A stretch of 64,000 nt of DNA, from assembly GCF_003473485.1 (NCBI RefSeq), contig NC_053042.1, positions 27,577,262-27,641,261 on the forward strand, written 5' to 3'. The DNA comes from Medicago truncatula (taxonomy: Eukaryota; Streptophyta; Magnoliopsida; Fabales; Fabaceae). The position numbers and the translations under genes were made by a program. The notes under the pieces were generated by a model. The model made no database searches and had not been told where the DNA came from. It worked only from the letters and a program-made list of their open reading frames with translations. Position 1 is the stretch's first letter; the number at the start of each line of letters is the position of its first letter. Shown here in pieces: positions 23,348-33,300 of the stretch.

Positions 23348-24478
23348 ATGTTTTCAATTTTAAGAAGATTATATGGTGGTGGTGGTGGTGGTGCTGTTGC
23401 TTCTGCTGCTGCTGCTGCTGTTTGTTCTATTATTCCCACCAACAACAAGAACAAGATTCCTCGTTTTGTTTCGTCATCCTTCTCAGTATTATATCCAACT
23501 CCCATGGCTAGACCGCGTATCGCTTTTTCTAATGACTATGGCAATCCTCACGATGAAGCTGTTAAATTCTTCAAAAACATGCTTTCCATGGGTGTTTGTG
23601 TCATATCCCTTTATAACCATGTTCTTTCTAAACTTGCTAAAATGCACTCTTTCGACACTATTTTTATCCTTGTCAAAGAATTAGATGATGAATTATCCAA
23701 ATTCGATGGTCCTGTACGTCCAGATCCAGACACTCATACTTTCATTATCCTCATCCAGTGTCACTCTCTAAGAGGTAACATGTCTTCAGCTCTCTATTTA
23801 TTCAATAAAATCATCGACTCCGGTCATTATCCTACTGCTGAAACTTTAAATGCTCTCTTAGAAGGTTTTTGTCTTAGAAGTCAGATAGACAAAGCAATGC
23901 CGTTTTATAATGACATCATACTTAAAAAGGGTTATCCTTTGGACCATCGTAGTTATAATATTCTTGTCGATGGATTATGTGAGATAGGAGAAACTCAATT
24001 AGCCATCAACATGTTGAGACAGGCACTGCTGATTGAAAGGGAACCAGAAGATACTTGTGTTTCTCTCACGTCTTGTTATAACTCAATCATATTCAGGCTC
24101 TCCAAAGAAAGACTTGTAAACCAAGCCTATGCTCTTTATGTTGAAATGATTTTTAACAACATCTTGCTTAACCCTATAACATATGCAAATCTAATCTATG
24201 GTTATTGCATCATCGGTCACTTTAAACTAGCTGTTGAATTGCTTAAAGAATTGTTGCACCTTTATCAAACTTTAGTTACCGAACAAGAGGTGAAATCTGT
24301 TAAAAGTGCAGCAACTTTGGTGATAAAAGCTGGTGTCAAACCTAATGTTGCTTGTTATCAACCTGTTATGTGTCAACTATACAAACGGAGATCAAGACGG
24401 TTTGTTATGAATAAGATTGCAGAACAAGTGAAAATTTTCGAGAATGCAAAACATTATCTCGATCCTTACTATACATAA
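23348..24478 (+). CDS. P-type pentatricopeptide repeat (PPR) protein
   Basis: 376 aa from the ATG at 23348, single exon. The N-terminus (MFSILRRLYGG, no early acid, Gly and Ala runs from ggt/gct trinucleotide repeats) looks like an organelle targeting peptide. From about residue 105 on there are several 35-aa PPR units, with T-F-I-I-L-I-Q, T-L-N-A-L-L-E-G-F, S-Y-N-I-L-V-D-G-L, Y-N-S-I-I and T-Y-A-N-L-I-Y-G-Y helices. Such proteins bind organelle RNA. The gene ends YYT-stop, shorter than restorer-like PPRs, and may be truncated. The retroelement sits 10 bp before the ATG. The frame is also open back into the LTR (ATG at 23156), which would add 64 hydrophobic residues. The ATG at 23348 is preferred because the targeting-like sequence starts there. 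Confidence 0.8.
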   Translation: MFSILRRLYGGGGGGAVASAAAAAVCSIIPTNNKNKIPRFVSSSFSVLYPTPMARPRIAFSNDYGNPHDEAVKFFKNMLSMGVCVISLYNHVLSKLAKMHSFDTIFILVKELDDELSKFDGPVRPDPDTHTFIILIQCHSLRGNMSSALYLFNKIIDSGHYPTAETLNALLEGFCLRSQIDKAMPFYNDIILKKGYPLDHRSYNILVDGLCEIGETQLAINMLRQALLIEREPEDTCVSLTSCYNSIIFRLSKERLVNQAYALYVEMIFNNILLNPITYANLIYGYCIIGHFKLAVELLKELLHLYQTLVTEQEVKSVKSAATLVIKAGVKPNVACYQPVMCQLYKRRSRRFVMNKIAEQVKIFENAKHYLDPYYT

Positions 24479-24490
24479 ATATGATTGAAC

Positions 24491-24962
24491 ACCCGTCATA
24501 TTTGGTTTATGTCGGATGAAACTGTTTGATCAAGCAACATCACTTCTACAAGATATGAGTTTTGAAAACATCAAATCCGATGGTGTTTCCTATGGAATCG
24601 TCATTGATTCATATTCTCACATAGGTGAAATGTGTGGTGCTTGAAACTTGTTTAATGAAATGGAGCATAAAGGTCTTGATCCTAATACAATTCTTTGTTA
24701 AATGAGTTATTTAAATCTAATCAGCCGGAGGAAGCTTTGAAATTGTTTGACAAGATGAAGACCCGAGGAATAAGGCTTGATGATTGTGTCTACGCTACTT
24801 TAATTTTGGGTTTGTCCATGAGTGGACGGCATGATATGGCCAACATGTTCTTGGAAGAAGCATTTCATAAAGGATTCGATCTTAATAAGGAAGCCTACCA
24901 CACATTATATGCTGCACTTGTACACAAGCAAAAGTAACCCGTGGCTTCGACCTCGGTTACAC
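24491..24962 (+). pseudogene. PPR pseudogene tail (left arm of the inverted repeat)
   Basis: This encodes the C-terminal PPR units seen at 53476-53868 on the minus strand, but with an in-frame TGA (about 24642), a 10-base deletion (near 24687) and no 5' part. The longest clean frame is 24695-24937 (80 aa), ending ALVHKQK-stop. It is not a gene by itself. Confidence 0.85.
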
Positions 24963-25473
24963 TTGACGATGATTGAGGGTAACTAAAGACAAACCATAAT
25001 GTGTAACCGAGGTCGAAGCCACGGGTTACTTTTGCTTGTGTCCAAGTGCAACATATAATGTGTGATGTGTGGTAGGCTTCCTTATTAAGATCGAATCCTT
25101 TATGAAATGCTTCTTCCAAGAACATGTTCGTCATATCATGCCGTCCACTCATGGACAAACCCAAAATTAAAGTAGCGTAGACACAATCATCAAGCCTTAT
25201 TCCTCGGGTCTTCATCTTGTCAAACAATTTCAAAGTTTCCTCCGGCTGATTAGATTTAAATAACTCATTTAACAAAGAATTGTATTAGGATCAAGACCTT
25301 TATGCTCCATCTCATTAAACAAGTTCCAAGCACCACACATTTCACCTATGAGAGAATATGAATCAATGAAGATTCCATAGGAAACAACATCGGGTTTGAT
25401 GTTTTCAAAACTCATATCTTATAGAAGTCCTGTTGCTTGATCAGTTTCATCCGACATAAACCAAATATGACGG
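24491..25473. repeat. Long inverted repeat of PPR pseudogene tail (arms about 472 bp)
   Basis: The left arm 24491-24962 and right arm 25001-25473 are reverse complements at roughly 95% by eye, with a 38-bp spacer. Both contain the last part of a PPR gene and its 3' flank (ending ggcttcgacctcggttacac). Both lack the same ten bases relative to the copy at about 53725, so the inversion arose from an already broken copy. A transcript crossing it would fold into a long near-perfect hairpin. Confidence 0.92.
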
Positions 25474-26467
25474 TGTTGTAAATTTGGGTATCACGGTTTA
25501 TACCCCTCTTGGGCAGTGAGTGAAACAATTTAATAGCATTTTGGGAATCATTTAGAACAAAGTATCCAGAGACTAAAGAAGTGTAGCAAACTAAGTCAAG
25601 TTGCAGACCCCGTTTCAACATTACATTGATGAGAATTTTGGACTCGTTTAGCAAACCTTGTTTGCATAAACAGTCAAGCAGGATTCCAAAGGTATAAAGA
25701 TTTGGTTGAATCTCTTTTAACAACACTTTTTTATATAATGAAAAGGCTTTAGGGAATTGATTAGTAACACAATAACCTCTAATCAATGCGTTATATGTAA
25801 AAATATCACCATGTAAATCAACGATATGAAAAAAATCAGCAAACAACTTACAAGCCTGATGAAAAGTATCAGGATTCTTACATAGAGCATCAAAAATTGG
25901 ATTCAACATAGATATATGAGGACAAAAGCTTCCCTTAACATACATCAATGCAGATTGAACATTTCCTTGGTCGCAAAGACCCTTCACCAAATCCAATAGC
26001 CTTAGCAACCTTCCCGGAAGAACAAAGAGGTTTCAACAAAATATTCATAGTAAAACTAGTAGATTGGAACCCTAATTTGAAAACTTTCCCAAAAAGAGAC
26101 AAGGAGAACCCAAGAGTTTAGCATCAGCATAGCACTTCATGAGAATGTTGTAGGAAACTAAATCAAGAGAAATACCCATTTTCAGCATCTCAGTGTAAGA
26201 ATCGACAACAACACCATTAGTTTTGGGGAATGTTTTTGCTATTGAACTTAGCAAATGATTGAACTCGTGTGTTGGAGGAGTAGGGTCTTCAATCAACATA
26301 CCTTCAAAAGCAGCGATTGCATTATGGTAGTTGAAGAAGATGGGTTTCTGAATGTTGTTGGGTTTCGAGCATGGTAATGGTAATGGTAATGTTGATCTGA
26401 AACGACTGAACCTCTTTGCAGTGGCAATTTTTGGACGGAAACAACTTCCCATTATCGTCATCGGCAC
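25001..26467 (-). pseudogene. PPR pseudogene, copy 1
   Basis: The start MTIMGSCFRPK is at 26461 (an upstream in-frame ATG lies at 26467). It is the same gene as the copies at 53450-59541 and 60478-61301. Breaks: a one-base loss in the 'ggagtaaccc' stretch near 26106 (frameshift after ADAKLLG); a deletion of about 66 bases near 25995 that removes the NSSDFYGI segment; a 4-base loss near 25442; and the 10-base loss near 25287. Intact blocks at 25412-26008 and 26072-26467 show several P-type PPR units. The 3' end is the right arm of the inverted repeat. Confidence 0.88.
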
Positions 26468-26469
26468 GT

Positions 26470-27500
26470 GTCTGTTTTGTTATGAGCTCACCGTCACCGA
26501 AATGAATGTCTAGTGTTTGTAGTACAAATGAAATGAAGCTCTCTATTTAAATTTGGGTCATGCTAACCAGTGCCCCCGGGCATTGGTTAAACATACAAAA
26601 AAAACAAATTCTTACCATAAAAGGAAGTTTTGTTGACTTATATGTAATATTTTTTATAGTACGTTTTCACCTTAAAATATCAATTTGAAACGTTAATTAT
26701 TTTTCTCATTAATATACTTTTATTTATCATATCTCCATCCATCTAACTATTTCACTAACTTTAATTAATAAAAACCATGTAAAAAAAACAATTAATTACG
26801 TGAAATATGTTTTATCATTAAAGAGAATAATAATTTGGATGATGAAGTTGTTTGCTTCGGAGGAGGATTTGGTGATGGAGTGTAGTGAACAACTAACTAC
26901 TTTTGGTTTTTCGATTGACATTGCAGACAGATGGATTTGACAACTTCATCCGTCAAATTCATTTACCATAAACCGTGCTTACCATTAGCTGATATCGGCC
27001 AATAACGATGGCAACTCGGTCAAATCCTTGTTTCTTTAATGTTCTGACAATTCCTCTCGAGAGGAAAGAAATAATCCTATTTTTCAGCACAAGTAGGACA
27101 ACCTTCAATCTTTATGTGTACAATTAAGATTTAGTTATATTGGTGGTTGAAAGCGAATTATGTTGTTTTTGCTTTTGATTACCATTTTTTTGCAGCTAAA
27201 TCCCCTTAATTGCTTAAAAATTGTTCAATAGTTGTTTTCCTTCTAGTTTTTGTTTCGTTGGTGGTTTTTGGTGTAATGTAATTTTGTAATCTTTCGGAAG
27301 TTTTTTCAGGCACTTCTTGTGCGGGATATACTTGTTTGTCTTCGTTAATATATTTCATTTAGTTTCTTTAAAAAAGAGTTTAGTAAAGCTTTATTTAAAT
27401 TGATGGAACATTATGGAGTAGAGCGGAATAGAATATAATATAACGTTAAGTCATTCGTTTTAGTCGTTGTATAGGGTCGATTTTAATTCATTGCTTATTA
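26470..27500. repeat. Upstream flank of PPR copy 1, duplicated at 59545-60478
   Basis: This contains the presumed PPR promoter (a tttaaatag TATA-like sequence on the minus strand near 26545-26552) and then non-coding DNA with 'cagtgcccccgggcattgg'. The same order of sequence, with small indels including an extra stretch of about 90 bp at 26775-26865, follows PPR copy 2 at 59545-60478. The unit that duplicated was therefore gene plus about 1 kb of flank. Confidence 0.85.
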
Positions 27501-28690
27501 ATTTTGTTAGGCAATGGTAGTAAGAAGATTTTGAACTTTGGAGCTTGTAGTTATCTTGCGTGCTTAATCTTTGTACTTGATTTAGAGTCTTTAATAAAGC
27601 TTATTCGCTGCTCACCACTCTTCCTAGTAACATGTTTCATGTCTAAGATGTACCTAATTAATTTGCTCTTATGTATATTTATCCCACCCAACGTTTCACA
27701 TGCTAGGATTACAAAAAAGGGGATGTTTCTGACTTTTTTCCTTCTATTTTTTTCTTACTTTTCTCGGCTGTGTTTATTGCACTTTCTACTTTTCCATTTT
27801 CAAAATAATTTATAGTTTTTACCGATCGCATGTTTCTAATTTGTTGCTAACATGACCCCATTATGTAATTAATTTACACTAATTATACCGATAATGGTAT
27901 AACATCGTGGGTAGAACAGGTTCTCTCTCATTCTCATGACCTTAATTTCTTCTTTTATATCAATCAAAAAGTGGCAATTTAGATCGGGGTTCTCCACCGT
28001 CAACAGGAACCCGCATTCACGCAGTCGGACATCGAGAATCACTCGTTCTCAATCAACCTAAAAATTTTAAACTATAAAATAAAAATCAAACATGTCTTTC
28101 TTATAAACAGTCAAATCGTTGTACATCCAGAATCCTTCAAAATCATTCATCTAATCGATTTCTTCTTCTCTTTCATTTAAATAAGTGATTTTCACATCTA
28201 TTTAGTTTTTTTTCCTTTGTGATTTCGTTTTCTTAGTGTCACATAAATTTGTGTTGTCATCTTCGATCCAGTGTAAATTCAATCAATGACTCTTGTATCG
28301 TCGACATCACATATTTGGAGGCATGTGTATTATGAACACTTGAATATAGTCATATTTGTAAGTTTATGTGCTTTGTTGTTTTATACTATTAACATAAATG
28401 TTGTGAGTTTGTTCTCATATTCATCATTTTTGTTTTAACGAATTTTGTATTGCATCGATGTACTCTGTTAATTTGAATGAATGCATAAATATCTTTTATT
28501 TTAGTCCATAAAAAACATCGTGTGTAGAGATTCATATGCATATGCAGACTAGTTAAATGTATTATATTTGTCCATTTAGAAATGATAACATGTAGGTTGA
28601 TTTTGGACATTTCATGTGATATGTGGTTAAACAGTTTGTTTTGTAGACTAGAAATTATAAATATAATATAGTATTATAAAAATTTGGTAT
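27501..28690. other. Gene-free AT-rich DNA
   Basis: 27513-27800 resembles parts of 19047-19770 ('gcttgtagttatcttgcgtg', 'agagtctttaataaa', 'catgtctaagatgt', 'acttttttccttctattttt'), so both are remnants of one dispersed repeat. No supported gene; ORFs at 27504 and 28389 show no domain. Confidence 0.45.
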
Positions 28691-28694
28691 TTTA

Positions 28695-29000
28695 AGGAAA
28701 ACAACGGCAACCAAGCCTTATCCCATTAAGTGGAATCTACTATATGAATCAAACGGCTTTTTAGTATTTTATCAAAAATCATGCTTCAACTCATTTATCT
28801 CTAGATCCCTCCTAATAATTTCTCTTATCGTTCTTTTTTTTTTAATGTCTACCCCTACCCTTAGTGATCTGACTCATCTCCATCTCATCTACCCTTCTAA
28901 CTACATAATCCACATGTCTTCTCTCTACATGCACAAACCACCTAAGTTTAGTATCTACCATCTTTTCTACCATGGGTCCTACCCCATCTCTCTCTAACGA
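28695..29000 (-). mobile_element. 3' fragment of an RTE-type LINE
   Basis: The plus strand reads 'aaccaagccttatcccatta...gtggaatctactatatgaat' and later 'ctacataatccacatgtctt' and 'catgcacaaaccacctaag'. These phrases are the reverse complement of the C-terminal RT region and 3' tail of plant RTE LINEs. The frame is broken. Confidence 0.65.
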
Positions 29001-29838
29001 AATTTAGCAAATTTGGTACATGCATCCAAACTCAACAAGCCATTGGGAGAGAAAAGCTAAACACAAGTAGAGGCTCTACTAAGCCAAGTGAAGAACAGAC
29101 TCAACAAAGTAATGCACAAACTCAGCAAAGTCAGGCACAAAGTAAAAGGCCTTGCACAAAGAGCAGTCCAACTGAACCTGCACCTAATAAACCAAGACTC
29201 ATAAAGGCATCAACTCTGAAGACTACAACTCAGAAGGCTGCATAAACTCGGAACAAGACTAAGAAGACACCGTAGGATATTAATACATTATGATGTTAAT
29301 TAGGATGTTTTTCTTATGTTGGCTACTTTTGATACATTATGTAAGGTACTTTTGATGTTTGCACTTGGAAGTGTTGAAATTGTAATGACATCGTTGTATT
29401 ATCGGTTTGTAATATTAATGTTATGGTATTATGCTATACCATTTCACTGAAAATCAATTTGAAATGAAAGACACTACATTTCACTGAAACAACAGTAAGT
29501 TACATTTTGTTTCATGATACACCAGGTACATTAAAACATGACTTAAAATACTAATACTAAAAGCTAATTACGGCTTAACACAAAGCGGACAGTACCACAC
29601 ATTACACAATTTATCACATCATGAATTTATACATCAACACAATTAAGAGAACACTACTAAAATTAAGGGAGCCTATAATTATGAAGTTCGACTTTTCCTC
29701 TTCAGTAAAAAAAAAAGATCATGCAATTCAAGTGTGGCAGTTCCTATTGATGTTTAACCATAAAACAGATCATGCAAGAAGAAAGAAGGTCAACTTTCAT
29801 CTTGCTATACTTATTTATCATGGCCACGAAATATATAT
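29001..29838. other. Gene-free stretch; possible transposon tail
   Basis: 29040-29250 on the plus strand reads as a Gln/Ser/Thr/Lys/Pro-rich tail (…TQQSNAQTQQSQAQ…RPCTKSSPTEPAPNKPR…), of the kind that ends MULE or similar transposases. It is followed by a non-coding stretch. No upstream catalytic domain is present, so identity is uncertain. 29300-29838 holds nothing recognised. Confidence 0.3.
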
Positions 29839-30154
29839 GGCTTAATTACACTTTTGGACACCTATCTTTCCAAAAGTTGCGGTTATGGACCTCTAACTAA
29901 TTTAAATATAAAACAGCTCCCTATGTTTTGATTCTTTGGCAGTTTTAGACCCCCAAGACAAAAAAAAAAAAAAAAAATTTGACACATGGCACCTCACTTA
30001 GGGTGCCACGTCAGCGTTGACCGAGTCAACAATGGACTGGGGGTCCAGAACTGCCAAAGAATCAAAACATATGGGGCTGTTTTGTATTTAAATTAGTTAG
30101 GAGTCCATAACCGCAACTTTTGGAAAGATAGGGGTCCAAAAGTGCAATTAAGCC
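29839..30154. mobile_element. Palindromic Mutator-type MITE (316 bp) with 9-bp target duplication
   Basis: Nearly the whole element is an inverted repeat: ggcttaattacacttttgga at the left pairs with its complement at the right, through 'aaaagttgcggttatggac' and 'aaacagctccctatgttttg'. A poly(A) spacer lies near 29960. The perfect duplication aatatatat flanks it (29830-29838, 30155-30163). It lies 157 bp beyond the ATXR4 stop codon, so it may fall within the 3' UTR. Confidence 0.9.
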
Positions 30155-30310
30155 AATATATATTGAATGCTTGTGTGTATAACAGAAAGTGGGTTATGGT
30201 ATCTATTATCTAATATTCTAAATACCCAAAATTTGAGCAGTTTTACATCCCAGCCTGTATCCAACCACTTAATATTGCAAATCCTAGGAGAATCTTTTAG
30301 AGAAAAATAG

Positions 30311-33300
30311 CTAATCACCATGCAAGCACCTACTACAATTGCATTGAAAACCGAAACCTTGAAACAATAGTTCTCGCCGAGCATCACGGTCCATACTGGC
30401 ATCAATATAGCAGATTCTGAGTTCTTCGCCTGCAATTTACCGAAGATGGTTGTAGTTGATCAATGATAGTTTCAGGAAAGAATTTCAAATCAGTACCATG
30501 CTACCATCTAGGTCTGCTATCTTATAGTAATGTTTCCTTCTAGCACAAATGTAAGAAAATGAAGGAAAAAAAAAGCTTTTTATTCTAATAATAAAACAAG
30601 ATGATGAATTCATACATACACTTGTATTTTCCTAATTAAGTTCTACATTTTAGTTACTCTGTAACAGAATGACTATGAAGGATGCATGAAAATATTTGAC
30701 TGAAAATTAAGGATGATAAAAACAAAACCAACTTTATTTAGTAAGAACACTGTCCACGTTGCGATAACAGAATAACAACATTCTATAATTGGATGATTAC
30801 ATACATTAGTATATTGCATAGCCAATCAAAAAAGATATGTCCTTTAAGCTCCTTACAGCTAACTTTTAATTCAATTTGTTTGATTAATGAGTTATTTATG
30901 TTTCTATGATCTCACAGCTTTGTATCTCATTCATGCAAATATATTAGTGGCACTTGATTGTAAACTATTTTATTCTAGTTCTATCGATAAAGCATAGATG
31001 AAGCTAAATCGAAGAACTCTTCACCATCAAAAGCGAGGAAATTAGATATTATAAGAATTTATGCCAAGTACAAGATTCAGTAATTTCTTCTGAGGAATGT
31101 CAAATAATTTTCAAGACAAACCAGTTAAATTTATTTTTCTTTCTTCATCCATAATTATCAATCAATAATAGTTAAGCCTTATCTAAAACTCGGTAATACC
31201 AATAGATAAAAATAAGAAAGAAAACAAGACATTGGGGGACCAAAGCAAAATCCATGGTAAGTCATTCAAATCTGAAGTTAGAAAGATTAGTAATATTACT
31301 AAAAAACTCTTCTGAAACAAAATCAGGGATTATGTCCCACCATAAATCCCAGACTGGAGGTACGAAAGGAAATAAGTTTGCCGTCACAAGCATTTCCTTC
31401 TCAATAAATTTGAGAGCAGAAACAACGCATATGGGTAGTTAGCATCATGCAGCTAACCCACCTATTACGCAATCACCAAGGGATAAGCAAATGGTTTTCA
31501 AGTACAGAGACCACTAGAGATGAGTCACACTCAAGTCAAAAAGATTATGCCAACCTTTCTCAGATGCAATTTCAACAGCCAAAATGGCACCCTTAAAGCT
31601 TGGCATAAAGAGCGTAACGAACCCAAAGATTGGCAGCAAAGCACTGGCTACATTGTCTAGAGGGAGTTAGCTACATACACGTACCAAACAACACTATCGG
31701 CTTCGTTAAAAAAATAAAAAACAATCAAAGTATTAAGAAAAAGGTTTTAAAAGGTATTCTCCTAAAGTGTTCTGTCAATGATTGATGTTATAAAAGATGG
31801 GTTGGGAAAGTGGTTTACGTCGAGTGTTGACTTTATTAACGACTACCTAAGACAAGCATCCTTTTCTTTCCAGGTTATGGACCAGATTTTGTTGATAAAA
31901 CACGATATAGGCAAAAAGGCCTTCCATTAAGTTGTTAGACTGTCACATGCAAACACATCAAAATGAGTAGCAAGTTTTCAGAAATCATTGAATGCACTAC
32001 TTTTTGGATGAGCCATCCTACAAAATTAAAAGGGAAAAACATTTAATCAAATAAAATACAATCGAGGACAAACCTTCATGAATGTCACGGAGGGCCTTCA
32101 ATTTTGCCACTGCATTATCTATCCATATAATGTGTGCATTGGGATCTGCAATACCAATAAGTGAGATTGTTCATTTCTCAGGGTTAAAAATGACAAGGTT
32201 TAGAGAGGTTGTCTATGCGTGTGTAATTTTCTGGTTACATAATTTCTCCTAAACATGGAAGGCAAATATTCGTTAAAATTTAGCTTTTCCAGTTTTGAGA
32301 CAACTGTGCTTAATGAATAATTTAAAAGATGTTGAAGAAATATAAGCTCATGTTGACAGCATAGAGAAAAGTAAAAGAAAATTGTACTCACCACAGTCAT
32401 GATTATAGAAGGAAGCAAGAATATAGACAGCATTTCCAACAGCAGCTTCGGCTTCTACAGATGCAAATGCCGAAGAAAGAAGATCTTCATATGACCCACC
32501 ACCAGCCAACTCAATGCGAAATGCATTGATTCGAATTCGTGCCAAAACACTGATGTACCATTGTTTGGTTAAAACTTAAAATGCCAAGATAAGTAATCTC
32601 TCAACATATATCCATGATCTCTTTATGCATGTGTGCTATATGTATCTACTTCAAACAAAATGTTCCTAAAAGAAGGATACAAGCAATTTGTTCATCTGCA
32701 ATTAGTGCCTTTGTGAAGGCATTCCTTAGCAAGTTGAACCCCTCTTCCATCTGAAAAATGATGTTATACATAAACACACTGAAGCAGCAGAATACAAATG
32801 CCAAAACTTTATCAAACTTCAATTTGAACATCAATAATGGTGAAAATTTAATATGAAATACAATGATTTACAGAAGGAAACTTTCCTTCTAAAACTAATG
32901 AGTGGTAGGCATCCGAGAAAAAAGGTAGATGAAAAGTGCTTGCTAGTTGGACAAACAATACTTCCTCCGGTATTGCTTATAACTAAAAATAGCTAACTTA
33001 AAATTTATTTAGCACAATTAATGTTCATGATCTCTAAAAAATGCCCTTCATGAGAAGTTGTTCCATGAGAATAAAAGAGTCATTGAAAAAGAAAACATGC
33101 ATTAATTGAAGCGTATTTTAGGATAGGCAACATTAAGAGAATCATTGAGAACTACTAGTGGATTGGAGAGGATCTTCAATTCAAATGTTCACAACTAACT
33201 AGTTGTCATAGTTTATAGAAGAAAACCATCAACTAATTATTGTCATTATAATAAACTTCTAAGTTCTCACCTCTAAAATCATCTCAGGTGTCAAACTGGC

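Noticed and set aside
30148..30435. 95-aa minus-strand frame resembling a plastid phosphate translocator segment (SESAILMPVWTVMLGE)
   Set aside because: A second frame of the same bases encodes GEELRICYIDASMDRDAR…CNCSRCLHGD-stop, the exact end of the SET protein, with a good acceptor and matching phase. The translocator-like frame is a coincidence.
31555..31650. Exon-like minus-strand stretch in ATXR4 intron 6
   Set aside because: It has plausible splice borders, but no family match, and exon 6 joins exon 7 in phase without it.
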